Assembly (NCBI GenBank): GCA_964356335.1
Contig: CAYHHI010000006.1
Coordinates: 40,025 to 104,024, forward strand
Reading direction: 5' to 3'
Source: CAYHHI01 sp964356335
GTDB lineage: Bacteria > Arandabacterota > Arandabacteria > Arandabacterales > Arandabacteraceae
Length of the DNA stretch: 64,000 bases
The position numbers and the translations under genes are program-made. Within the stretch, counting starts at the first letter, position 1. Every line of letters starts with the position of its first letter. Under the pieces are notes generated by a model that searched no databases, had not been told where the DNA came from, and saw nothing but the letters and a program-made list of their open reading frames with translations. This document shows, piece by piece, positions 1-8,486 of the stretch.

Positions 1-611
1 AGGACTATCAGTTCAATCTCAGGATGATTTGCAGTCGTTGCGTTGGCGATGCTCTGGAGGAGCATGGTCTTACCGGCGCGCGGGGGCGAAACTATGAGCG
101 CCCTCTGGCCTTTGCCGATAGGTGTGAAGAGGTCGACGATCCTGGTCGAAATGTCCCTGGGCTCCCATTCCGCGTTGATTCTTTCTTGAGGGTAAAGCGG
201 GGTGAGGTTATCGAAGAAGATCCGCTCCTTTGCGACCTCGGGGTTTTCGAAATTGACGGCCTCGACCCTCAGGAGCGCGAAATAGCGCTCGTTGTCCTTG
301 GGATGGCGGACCTGGCCTGATACCGTGTCCCCGGTCCTCAGGTCAAACTTCTTTATCTGCGAAGGCGAAACATAGATATCATCAGGCCCCGGCAGATAAC
401 TGTAGTCCGGCGATCGCAAGAACCCGTAGCCGTCATCCAATATCTCAAGAACGCCCTGAGAGAACATGAGTCCGTTTTTCTCTGTCTGGGCTTCGAGAAT
501 CTTAAAGATCATCTCCTGCTTCTTGAGACCGCCCACGCCCTGGATGTCGAGATCCTTGGCGACCTTCAGCAGATCGGAAATAGTCTTGGTCTTCATTTCG
601 GCCATGTCCAT
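1..611 (-). CDS. rho: Transcription termination factor Rho, N-terminal part (3' end beyond window)
   Basis: Rho is the hexameric RNA-dependent ATPase that ends transcription at Rho-dependent sites. About 203 residues are visible: an N-terminal helical Rho_N domain (about 1-45), a cold-shock-like primary RNA-binding domain (about 50-125, including GYGFLRSPDYSYLPGPDDIYVS), then the start of the ATPase domain with the Walker A stretch SPPRAGKT near residues 175-182. The rest lies before position 1. I chose the ATG at 611 because AGAGGTG stands just upstream; an in-frame ATG at 704 would add 31 Ser/Pro/Glu-rich residues but has no clear ribosome-binding site. Confidence 0.95.
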   Translation of the reverse strand, partial: MDMAEMKTKTISDLLKVAKDLDIQGVGGLKKQEMIFKILEAQTEKNGLMFSQGVLEILDDGYGFLRSPDYSYLPGPDDIYVSPSQIKKFDLRTGDTVSGQVRHPKDNERYFALLRVEAVNFENPEVAKERIFFDNLTPLYPQERINAEWEPRDISTRIVDLFTPIGKGQRALIVSPPRAGKTMLLQSIANATTANHPEIELIV

Positions 612-730
612 CCTATGCACCTCTTGAGATGTGAGGGGAGCAATGTCCCTCGGACTGCTACTGCTTTCACTGGCCTCTGGTGGATTTTCGGGTGAGTCTT
701 TCATTTGTTGAATTGAGTTCTTCTGATCCC

Positions 731-761
731 GGTATACAACCTGTCCTGTCAATACCGTCAA
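731..761 (-). promoter_or_regulatory. Weak candidate sigma-70 promoter for rho
   Basis: On the minus strand TTGACG (756-761) is followed after 19 bp by TATACC (731-736). The spacing is long and the -10 is imperfect, so this is only a possibility. It would give a leader of more than 100 nt if translation starts at 611; long leaders are common for rho. The rest of 762-884 shows nothing I can name. Confidence 0.3.
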
Positions 762-884
762 GCCAGATTGAGGCTCTTAGCTAGGGTCGGATTTCATTCT
801 ACGGAACACCACAACAGGAATGTCTTGTCCAACTGCCAACTTATGCTAAGTAACAGCACCTATATTGTCAAGTGGATAAAAGAT

Positions 885-1937
885 CTACTTGCCAGAAATC
901 TCTTTTGCTTTCTCGAATTCTGCCATCGCCCTGTCCTTCATCCCCTTCTTGCTGTATGCGGCACCCAGCATCTCGTGGATCTCGGCTGTCTCCCGGGTCA
1001 CCAGCAAGGTCTCGAAGGTTGTGATGGCCGCATCGAAGTCCTGCACCTTCACGTAGCAGACTCCAAGGTTAAACATGGCATCGTAATAAAGACTGGCATC
1101 CTTATCCCTGGTAAGTGCAGCAGATTTCTGGAACGCCAATCCAGCCTCCCGGTACTTCTCTATGCGGAAGTAAACCGCGCCCATCTGGTACTGAAGCGCA
1201 GGGTCATCCCCCTTCTTTTCGGCAGCCTTGGTGTATTTCTCAAGCGCTTTTTGATACTCTTTCTTGTCGAAGTAAATGTCTCCGAGTGTGAACAAGGCAT
1301 CCGCATCATCGGGCTGAAGCCTGAGGACATGCTCCAAGGCGTCGGCAGCAAGATCGAAGTCCTTCTTCTGCTGGTAACTTATGCCGAGGTTGCGCCAGCC
1401 CTCCACAGAATTCGAGTCGGCCTTCACGGCACTCCTGAGAGCATCCAAAGCCTTCTCGGGCTCACCAATCATGGAATACGCATATGCCAGGTTGACGTAC
1501 CCCTTGGCGTCGTCAGGATCAACCGCAATCGCCTTCTCGAACTCCGCGACCGCGTCCTTGTAGTTCATGACCGAATTGGCGCTTACGCCCGCGTTGTAGT
1601 AGTCAACGAAATAGTGGCGCTGATTGTCGCGCACCATTGGCTTCTTGTCAGGCGGTGCAATCTCTGCGGCCGCCTTGAAGGAGCGCCCGGCGTCGGCAAG
1701 TTTGCCCTGCTCCGCCTGCGCCATTGCGAGCCAGAAGTGCGCTTCCCAGTTCGGACCGCACTGCTCAAGCGCCTTTCTAAACCATTCCTCGGCCTTAACA
1801 TAGTCCTTGTTCTTCTGGAAATAGACCTTGCCGCTTCTCATGCTCACCGAGCATGGTCCTCCACCCCCGCAGCCGATCAGCATGAAGCAAATGACCATCA
1901 CGAAACTGGCAACAGCAATGATCTTCAGAGTCCTCAT
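885..1937 (-). CDS. TPR-repeat lipoprotein
   Basis: A 350-residue secreted lipoprotein. Residues 1-23 form a lipoprotein signal ending in the lipobox LIGC (C23), so the mature N terminus should be lipidated. The remainder, from about residue 36 to 345, is a nearly continuous array of tetratricopeptide repeats with the usual W/L-G-Y-F-A-P spacing (for example NLGISYQQKKDFDLAADALE). Such proteins usually scaffold other envelope proteins. A GGAGG sequence lies just upstream of the ATG. It follows priA on the same strand after 158 bp that hold a promoter candidate, so it is probably its own unit. The specific partner cannot be told from sequence. Confidence 0.85.
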   Translation of the reverse strand: MRTLKIIAVASFVMVICFMLIGCGGGGPCSVSMRSGKVYFQKNKDYVKAEEWFRKALEQCGPNWEAHFWLAMAQAEQGKLADAGRSFKAAAEIAPPDKKPMVRDNQRHYFVDYYNAGVSANSVMNYKDAVAEFEKAIAVDPDDAKGYVNLAYAYSMIGEPEKALDALRSAVKADSNSVEGWRNLGISYQQKKDFDLAADALEHVLRLQPDDADALFTLGDIYFDKKEYQKALEKYTKAAEKKGDDPALQYQMGAVYFRIEKYREAGLAFQKSAALTRDKDASLYYDAMFNLGVCYVKVQDFDAAITTFETLLVTRETAEIHEMLGAAYSKKGMKDRAMAEFEKAKEISGK

Positions 1938-1997
1938 CCTGTCCTCCTGGTCGTCAGATCTAACTCAAAGGGCCTGTCGAGAATCAACGGCCCCGTC

Positions 1998-2026
1998 AAG
2001 ATAACATACCTGTTTTCTCTCGGCAA
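1998..2026 (-). promoter_or_regulatory. Candidate sigma-70 promoter for the TPR lipoprotein
   Basis: Minus strand TTGCCG (2021-2026), 17-bp spacer, TATCTT (1998-2003). Each hexamer matches consensus at four of six positions and the spacing is ideal. It lies in the gap between priA and the lipoprotein gene and would give a leader of about 55 nt. Confidence 0.45.
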
Positions 2027-2095
2027 TGCCAAAATCGATAGACCGTCGTCCCGAACATCCTCGCGAGACTTTACCAAACCCCCAGCGATTTGCCA

Positions 2096-4333
2096 TTACA
2101 TCATCACCTGGGGATCCACGTCTATGCTAAACCGTACTCCATCGTCGAGCTCGCGCGCCGCGATCTCATTCATACAGTTCCTGATCAAACCCGAAAGCCC
2201 CACTCGCCTCTCACCTTTGATGAGAAGATGCCATCTGTATACATTCTTTAGCTTCGAGATCGGGGCCCTTGAGGGACCCATGACATCGATCTTGCCGCTG
2301 GTGGCCTTGCCCTGCCGCACCGCGATGGCGGCAAATTCCTTAGCAGCCTCACGTGCCCGCGCTTCCTTCTTCGATTCGACGATCACTCTCGCCAGCCGCG
2401 CGAAGGGAGGATAGGTGAGCTCCTTCCTCAGGTTCACCTCCTGGCTGTAGAAACCTTTGAAGTCATGGCATGCAGCATGCGCAAGGGCATGATGCTCGGG
2501 ATTGAGGGTCTGAATCATGACTCTGCCGGGTACGTCTCCGCGTCCGGCCCTACCTGCGACCTGGGTTACTATCTGGAAGGTGCGTTCACTCGACCTGAAA
2601 TCGGGAAGGTTCATGGTGACATCTGCATTCACAACCACGACCAGGCCCACGCCTCTAAAGTCATGTCCCTTGGCAAGCATCTGGGTGCCCACAAGCATCC
2701 TCACCATACCGCTCGTGAAATCGGCCAGAAGCGCCTCCGTGGAACCCTTCCTCCGCGTGGAATCCCTGTCAAAGCGGGCGCAAGAAGCATCAGGGAAGAC
2801 CTTCGTGATGTAAGCCTCGACTTTCTGGGTACCCGAACCCACATACTCCACATTGACCCCTCCACACTTGGGACAAGCTTCCCATCCCTTTTCGCTGTAC
2901 CCGCAGTAGTGACAAATGATCTCGCGCTGGTTCAGGTGATAGGTCAGGGTAACATGGCAATTGCGGCACCTCGGCACAAGGCCGCAGTCAAGACACTGGA
3001 TGTAGTTTGAGAAGCCTCTTCTATTCAGGAACAGGACAACCTGCTCCCGGTTGGTCAGGGAATTGCCGATATGGCGCTCGACTTCCTCAGAGATCGGAAA
3101 GCGGCCGCCGGCCGTTCTCATGTCGATGATGCTCACCTCAGGCAGGGCCCCGCCTGAGATGCGCTCCGGGAGCTCGTAAAGATCATACTTGCCCTCAAGA
3201 GCGTTGTAGTAGGTTTCCATGGCGGGAGTCGCGCTTCCCAGGATCACTGCCGCTCCTGCCTGCTTGGCACGTATGATCGCCACCTCCCGGGCGTTATACC
3301 GCGGCGAGTCCTGCTGTTTGTAAGAGGCTTCGTGTTCCTCATCGACAACGATGAGACCGAGGTCCCGGAGCGGTGCAAAAACAGCCGACCGTGCCCCGAC
3401 GACAACATCAATGGCCCCGGACATTATGTTGAGCCATGCGCTGTAGCGTTCCCCGTCGGAGAGCCTGCTGTGGAGCATGGCGCACTTGCTGCCGAAACGG
3501 CTTCGCACTCTATCCATTATCTGGGGAGTGAGGGCTATCTCGGGCACAAGGTAGATGGCCTTCCTGCCGCGCTTCACGGTCTCATCAATCGAGCGCAGAT
3601 AAACCTCCGTCTTGCCGCTTCCTGTCACGCCGTACAGAAGAAAGACCCTGAAGGCCTTGCTCTCTATCGTCGACTTGATTCCCTGTAAAGCGGCCTCTTG
3701 ATCCCGCGTAAGGTGGTGGCGAGGAGGCGGCGGGCTCCCAGCCGAGATCGGCTCCTCAAGGGCGGATGCCCTGCGCCTGCGCTTGGAGACGACCACCTCG
3801 ATTTTCACGATTCCCTCCTCCACGAGATCGCTGAGGCAAGGCATGATATTGCCGGCCCCCACCCTCCTTCTGATTGTGCTTGCCGCGACGGCCTCGCCGG
3901 GAACGAGAACGTCGACGATCCTCGCCTTCTCGGGTGAGGCCGCCCGCAAGATTTCGGTCTCGAGATCCCCAGGATGCCGGGCGAGGCTATAGAGCCGCTT
4001 GAGCTTGGCGGGCGGCGGCGACATCGCCGCAAGCACCTCACCCACGGGCGATACGTAATAGCCCGATATCCAGTGCCCCAGCCTCACGAGCTCCTGGGTG
4101 ATCACCGGCCTCTCATCCACGATCTCCCGCACGGCCTTCAGTCCGGAGGCCTTTCGGCTCTGCCGGGCGAGGCCAACCACGAAACCCGTGACCACCTTGT
4201 TCTTGACCTCAACAACCACCCTCATGCCCACGTTGAGAGAGGCTTCGATGTCCTGAGGCACGAGATAGGTCAGGGTCTTCTCGATAGGGATGGGGACTGC
4301 GACTTCTGCCGTGAGGATTCCTTCCAAGAGCAA
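2096..4333 (-). CDS. priA: Primosomal protein N' (PriA helicase)
   Basis: PriA is the 3'-5' DNA helicase that reloads the replisome at stalled forks. At 745 residues it has normal length. Visible are the N-terminal 3'-DNA-binding domain (about 5-105), Walker A GVTGSGKT (235-242), the DEEH Walker B box (331-334), and the PriA zinc region with eight cysteines between 447 and 490 (pairs CLDC, CRNC, CHYC, CPKC), followed by the second helicase lobe with a QVAGRAGRG motif VI. It starts 39 nt after the GAF/HD-GYP gene stop on the same strand, so it may be transcribed from the signalling operon upstream. Confidence 0.97.
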   Translation of the reverse strand: MLLEGILTAEVAVPIPIEKTLTYLVPQDIEASLNVGMRVVVEVKNKVVTGFVVGLARQSRKASGLKAVREIVDERPVITQELVRLGHWISGYYVSPVGEVLAAMSPPPAKLKRLYSLARHPGDLETEILRAASPEKARIVDVLVPGEAVAASTIRRRVGAGNIMPCLSDLVEEGIVKIEVVVSKRRRRASALEEPISAGSPPPPRHHLTRDQEAALQGIKSTIESKAFRVFLLYGVTGSGKTEVYLRSIDETVKRGRKAIYLVPEIALTPQIMDRVRSRFGSKCAMLHSRLSDGERYSAWLNIMSGAIDVVVGARSAVFAPLRDLGLIVVDEEHEASYKQQDSPRYNAREVAIIRAKQAGAAVILGSATPAMETYYNALEGKYDLYELPERISGGALPEVSIIDMRTAGGRFPISEEVERHIGNSLTNREQVVLFLNRRGFSNYIQCLDCGLVPRCRNCHVTLTYHLNQREIICHYCGYSEKGWEACPKCGGVNVEYVGSGTQKVEAYITKVFPDASCARFDRDSTRRKGSTEALLADFTSGMVRMLVGTQMLAKGHDFRGVGLVVVVNADVTMNLPDFRSSERTFQIVTQVAGRAGRGDVPGRVMIQTLNPEHHALAHAACHDFKGFYSQEVNLRKELTYPPFARLARVIVESKKEARAREAAKEFAAIAVRQGKATSGKIDVMGPSRAPISKLKNVYRWHLLIKGERRVGLSGLIRNCMNEIAARELDDGVRFSIDVDPQVMM

Positions 4334-4372
4334 TCTTCTCCGAGGCTTGTTAGAGTTCCAAAGATGAGGTTA

Positions 4373-5503
4373 TTATAGTTCCGCGGAGGCGGGTATGGCA
4401 ATGGGAACTTCTTCAGGCCTGGCGAGATTCGAGCTGATCTCGAGGAACTCCTTGGCGACAACTGGATCGAACTCCCTGCCTATGCCCTCCTTGATGATCA
4501 GATTGGTCTCGTCAACCGAGTAAGCTCTCCGGTACGGCCTGTCTGAGGTCAGGGCGTCAAAGAAATCAACGACTGCCGCTATCCGCGCGAGAAAAGGGAT
4601 CTCCTCATCCCGGAACCCGTCCGGATAACCTGTCCCGTCGAAGCGTTCATGATGGCTTCTTACGATGGGCCTTGCACCCTGGAGAAAGTCGACGCGCTCT
4701 ATGATGCGTTCCCCGATGATGGGGTGTTTCTTGATGATGTCGTATTCTTCGCGGGTCAGCCTGCCCTTCTTGTTGAGGATGTGGCCCCTGATGCCAATCT
4801 TCCCTATGTCATGCAGAGTGGAGCCATACTGGAGGTTCTTGATGTCAGCCTCTGACACCCCGAAGCGCTCAGCAAGGACTATGGCAAACTGGGTGACCCG
4901 CTTCGAGTGACCCCGCGTATAAGGGTCCTTGGCTTCAATTGCCGCGGTCAGAGCTTCCACGGTCGAGAAGTAGTTCTTCTCTATGCGACGGACAAGGTCC
5001 GAGTTCTCGACGGCAGCTGCCGTGACGCTGGCAACCACCGAAACGATGGCCAGCACCTGCGAGGAAACCTCCGAGGGCTCGCCGATATAGACCGTGAGGA
5101 TGCCGATCTCGCGTTTTCCTGACATCAAGGGAACCGCAACCAGCGACCTGAAACCCTCACGCGCCACATATGAAGGCAAGGAAAATGTGGTGTTTTCCCG
5201 AAGATCGCTTATGACGGCGGGCTTGCCCGTGGCAATCGCCTCGGCTGCGAAGCCTGTGGGCGCCAAGATCCGGCTCCCGTAAACGATCTCGCGCTTGAAG
5301 TCTTCTCCCCGTTTCAGGAGGAGAAGCTCTTCGGTCACATCAACCAGCTTGAGCGATAGTCCGGTGATTCCAATGAATGAAGCCAGTACGCGGGCAAGCT
5401 TCACCAAGAGAGCATCAAGATCGAGACTCGCCAGGATATCCTTTGTGTTGGCAAAAAGATCGACGGCCTCAGGGGCATCCAACTGGCTTAAATTGGAGGG
5501 CAT
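4373..5503 (-). CDS. GAF domain plus HD-GYP c-di-GMP phosphodiesterase
   Basis: A soluble 376-residue protein: a GAF sensor domain (about 20-168), a short helix, then an HD-GYP domain (about 178-360). The HD-GYP catalytic pattern is complete: H199 region, HD at 231-232 in LHDIGKIG, HHE at 284-286 and GYP at 292-294. The family hydrolyses cyclic di-GMP. It follows the single-domain response regulator by 9 nt, with AAGAGGTG overlapping the end of that gene as ribosome-binding site. Unlike the HD-GYP modules of the two large sensors upstream, this one keeps all metal ligands and has the codon habit of its neighbours, so it is the best candidate for the active hydrolase of the cluster. Confidence 0.92.
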   Translation of the reverse strand: MPSNLSQLDAPEAVDLFANTKDILASLDLDALLVKLARVLASFIGITGLSLKLVDVTEELLLLKRGEDFKREIVYGSRILAPTGFAAEAIATGKPAVISDLRENTTFSLPSYVAREGFRSLVAVPLMSGKREIGILTVYIGEPSEVSSQVLAIVSVVASVTAAAVENSDLVRRIEKNYFSTVEALTAAIEAKDPYTRGHSKRVTQFAIVLAERFGVSEADIKNLQYGSTLHDIGKIGIRGHILNKKGRLTREEYDIIKKHPIIGERIIERVDFLQGARPIVRSHHERFDGTGYPDGFRDEEIPFLARIAAVVDFFDALTSDRPYRRAYSVDETNLIIKEGIGREFDPVVAKEFLEISSNLARPEEVPIAIPASAEL

Positions 5504-5512
5504 GGCAGGACA

Positions 5513-5884
5513 TCACCTCTTCATGATGCCTTCCACCCTCTCTATGAGTCTGCCGGGGCTGAAGGGCTTTACCACGTAGTCATCCGCTCCTGCTTCTGAC
5601 CCCAGCTTCCTGTCCGTATCCCTTCCCTTGGCGGTCAGCAAGATGACTGGAATATTCCTGGTCTGCGGGTCTGACTTGAGGCGTTTGCAGGCCTCATAGC
5701 CGTCCATCTTGGGCATCATGATATCCATCACGATGACATCAGGCTTCTGATTCCTTGCCTTGTCTATGCCCTCCTCACCGTCAGACGCCGTCACGACGTC
5801 ATAACCTTCCGCGCCAAAACTGAAACTGAGGATGTGCTGAATGTATTCCTCATCATCAACGACCAGCACCTTGCCTCTCGCCAT
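5513..5884 (-). CDS. Single-domain (CheY-like) response regulator
   Basis: A stand-alone receiver domain of 123 residues with the acidic pair D10/D11, phosphoacceptor D54 in VIVMDIMMP, T84 and K106. No output domain follows, so it must act by protein contact or phosphorelay. Longer in-frame starts exist up to 5959, but AGGAGGT precedes the ATG at 5884 and the receiver fold begins there. It lies 22 nt downstream of the large sensor kinase and just before the GAF/HD-GYP protein, suggesting a relay from kinase to phosphodiesterase. This partner assignment is inference. Confidence 0.92.
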   Translation of the reverse strand: MARGKVLVVDDEEYIQHILSFSFGAEGYDVVTASDGEEGIDKARNQKPDVIVMDIMMPKMDGYEACKRLKSDPQTRNIPVILLTAKGRDTDRKLGSEAGADDYVVKPFSPGRLIERVEGIMKR

Positions 5885-5906
5885 AAGCCTACCTCCTGTT
5901 GTAAGC

Positions 5907-8486
5907 CTACTTATCTGCGGACTCGAGGACCCGTTCAGCCTCTCGTGTATCGCGTCCACGTGTATCGCACTTGAGGATCTCGATCAGCTTTTCAACTACC
6001 CTGGGGTCAAACTGAGTCCCACTGCACTGCCTCAACTCACCTATCGCCTCCTCCCGACTCATCGCACCCCGGTACGGCCGCTCACTCAACATCGAACTGT
6101 ATGCATCCACCACCGCTAGTATCCGCGCTCCCATCGGTATCTCCTCTCCCTTCAACCCCCCCGGATACCCTCCCCCGTCATACCGCTCGTGATGATGCAT
6201 GATCACCTGCTTAACCTGCTCCAGAAACTCTATCGGCCCCACGATGTCTACTCCCTCCGCAGGGTGCCGCTTCACACTCTCGTACTCACTCACACCAAGG
6301 CCCCCGCGCTTGCGCAGGATCCCCTCACCCACCCGCACCATCCCCACGTCGTAGATTCTCGAAACATACCTCAAGAGCCGCACTTCCTCCTCCCCAAGCC
6401 CTATCCCCTTCGCCACCTCGACCACCCAACCCGTGAGCTCTTCACCGCGCTTGTTCGGGGCGAGCCTGCGGGCATCGATTAGACTCCTCAGGGAGTTACA
6501 GATGGTGTTGAATTCGGTCTTGATGCCTTCATACTTCTTGATCTTTCCCAAAACGGTGGTCACGCGGTCAGCCAGGAGCTGGAGGATCTCGGCGTCATTC
6601 TCGCTGAACGGGGTGAGGCTCACCTTGTTTGTGACGTTGACGACGCCAATAACCCGGTCGTCCACCTTGAGGGGAACACTCAGGAGGGAGCGCGACTCAT
6701 ACTGCGGCCGATTGGCCGGCCGGAAGTCTGGGTCATCCTCGATGTCGCGGATCAGGAGCGGGCGCCCGGTCTTTGCGACCCACCCGGAGATGCTCTCTCC
6801 AACCTTGACCCTTGCCATCTTCATCACGGCTTCGTCAAGGCCCATAGCCGCACTCACGAAGAGTTCTTCTGACTCTTCATTGAGAAGCATCAGCGAAGCC
6901 GTCTTTGCCCCCATTATCTCCGCGATCATGTCAACTATCAGCTCAGGAATCCGCTTCTCACACTGCCACGTATCCTCAGCTCCAATGATGTCGGCCCTCG
7001 AAGGCGCGATCGCCTTCCGCTTCGGCAGCCTGACGGTGAACTTGGCGCCATTGCCGGCCTCGCTCTCGGCCCATATCTTGCCGTCGTGCCAGTCGACAAT
7101 ATTCTTTGCAATCGCGAGCCCCAACCCAACACCGCCGAATCGTCTTGTTGCCGAGGAGTCAACCTGATAGAACTCATCGAAGATCCTGTGAATCTTCGAA
7201 GGCGGGATGCCCACACCCGTATCCTTGACGCTTATCTCAACTGTGGACTCCCGGTCGTCGACGCCTATGGAGATCTGGCCGCCTTCGGGTGTGAACTTGA
7301 TCGCATTGCCGACGAGGTTCAAGAAGAGCTGCTTCATCATGCCTTCATCAGCACGAAGCATGACAGGTTCGGTGCTCGCCGGCACATCGATCCTGATGTA
7401 CTTCTTGCGGGCAGCTGGTGACAGTATCTGATTCACATCCTTGAGCGTTTTCTTGAGATCCACGTCAGCCTTCTTGACCTCCACCTTGCCGGCTTCCATC
7501 CGGGAGAGATCAAGCATGTCCTCGACGATCTTCGCGAGCCTCTGTGCCTCCCCTTCGATTATTCTCAGGAACTCAATTTCGGTCTCGCGGGACGAATCGC
7601 CCCAGTCGCGGGCCAGGGTCTCCGCATAAGCTCTTATCGAGGTAAGTGGAGTCCGCAATTCATGGGATACGGTCGCAACGAAGTTGGATTTTATCTCGTT
7701 GAGCTCTTTGAGGCGCGTGGTCATCTGCCGCAGTTCTATTATGTTATCTTCAAGCCTCCCGTAGAGCCTCGCATTCTCAATCGCTGTCACGGCCTGGTTG
7801 GCAAATATCTCGAGTGTTTCGACGGTCTCAACCGTCGGGATCCTTCTGTCCACAGGATCGTCAACCGAGAGATACCCTATCAGCTGCTGATCCCCTGTCC
7901 AGAGCGGAACAAAGAGGGTATCTTCCGGATGCCACTCGCCGGCCTGCCGTTCGCCCAGATCCGGTATATATATTTCATCTTTGCGGTCACTCCAGAAGTT
8001 GTGCTCATGGCTGATGAAGTAAGAGTGCCCGACGCGGAATTCTTCCTTCATCCAAGTTCTGAAAGTCTCAAGCGGTACGGTCTTTGAACTCAGCTTGCGG
8101 ACCGCTTCCTCGTCAAGCCCCGCGAAAGCCCTTGCCTCGAAGGACTTGGTCTGCTCATCGAAAATCCTCAGCAGCACCATCCTGAAACCAAGACTCTGGC
8201 AAACGGCTTCAGCTATTTCATTCAAGACGGGTTCCAGCTCGAGATTGGAGTTAAGCCTGTTGGATGTCTCAAGGATCTTCGCAAGATTGTTGGCACGGCG
8301 TCTTGCGCGCTCTTCGATCTCCCTTGCCCGCCTGGCTTCGGTATCAGCCGAGGCACTGGCCTTGCCCTGCCGTCTCAGTGCAAGCACGGCAATCTCCGCA
8401 AGCACGAGGGCTGCCAGTGCCGCAACCAAGGCAATGTTCATTCCGCCGCTCATCTCACGCATGCTCACAAAGAGCTCGCTTAACAT
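5907..8486 (-). CDS. Hybrid sensor: GAF, histidine kinase, GAF, degenerate HD-GYP
   Basis: An 859-residue membrane-anchored protein. One membrane segment (about 17-37) and a coiled coil precede GAF1 (about 75-240), a HisKA domain with H275 in SHELRTPL, an HATPase domain with N-box NAIKF (394-398), DTG (422-424) and GVGLGLA (452-458), then GAF2 (about 505-660) and a C-terminal HD-GYP-like domain (about 690-840). The kinase part looks functional. In the HD-GYP part the HD dyad reads YD (RIYDVGM) although HHE and GYP remain, so hydrolysis is doubtful. Bases 5974-6422 are nearly identical to a block in the next gene upstream. The ATG overlaps that gene's stop by 7 nt, so translation is probably coupled. 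Confidence 0.92.
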   Translation of the reverse strand: MLSELFVSMREMSGGMNIALVAALAALVLAEIAVLALRRQGKASASADTEARRAREIEERARRRANNLAKILETSNRLNSNLELEPVLNEIAEAVCQSLGFRMVLLRIFDEQTKSFEARAFAGLDEEAVRKLSSKTVPLETFRTWMKEEFRVGHSYFISHEHNFWSDRKDEIYIPDLGERQAGEWHPEDTLFVPLWTGDQQLIGYLSVDDPVDRRIPTVETVETLEIFANQAVTAIENARLYGRLEDNIIELRQMTTRLKELNEIKSNFVATVSHELRTPLTSIRAYAETLARDWGDSSRETEIEFLRIIEGEAQRLAKIVEDMLDLSRMEAGKVEVKKADVDLKKTLKDVNQILSPAARKKYIRIDVPASTEPVMLRADEGMMKQLFLNLVGNAIKFTPEGGQISIGVDDRESTVEISVKDTGVGIPPSKIHRIFDEFYQVDSSATRRFGGVGLGLAIAKNIVDWHDGKIWAESEAGNGAKFTVRLPKRKAIAPSRADIIGAEDTWQCEKRIPELIVDMIAEIMGAKTASLMLLNEESEELFVSAAMGLDEAVMKMARVKVGESISGWVAKTGRPLLIRDIEDDPDFRPANRPQYESRSLLSVPLKVDDRVIGVVNVTNKVSLTPFSENDAEILQLLADRVTTVLGKIKKYEGIKTEFNTICNSLRSLIDARRLAPNKRGEELTGWVVEVAKGIGLGEEEVRLLRYVSRIYDVGMVRVGEGILRKRGGLGVSEYESVKRHPAEGVDIVGPIEFLEQVKQVIMHHHERYDGGGYPGGLKGEEIPMGARILAVVDAYSSMLSERPYRGAMSREEAIGELRQCSGTQFDPRVVEKLIEILKCDTRGRDTREAERVLESADK
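5974..6422 (-). repeat. 449-bp HD-GYP cassette, copy 1
   Basis: This block matches 8526-8974 in the same orientation, offset 2552 bp. I count two mismatches, at 6001/8553 and 6371/8923. The match stops abruptly at both ends inside otherwise diverged genes. On the coding strand the block uses G-ending codons (GGG for Gly, GTG, GAG, GCG, TTG, ATA), whereas the codons just outside end mostly in C (GCC, CGC, CTC). Confidence 0.97.

Noticed and set aside
860..887. Hairpin CAAGTGGAT/ATCTACTTG as a terminator of the TPR lipoprotein
   Set aside because: The stem overlaps the stop codon and no T-run follows on the minus strand.
768..2414. Long plus-strand open frame opposite the TPR lipoprotein and priA
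   Set aside because: It runs antisense through two well-supported genes, has no recognisable domain and no ribosome-binding site; it is a shadow of a high-GC coding strand.
8290..8312. TGGCAC-N6-TTGC on the plus strand
   Set aside because: Spacing is one base too long and it lies inside a coding region with no plus-strand gene downstream.
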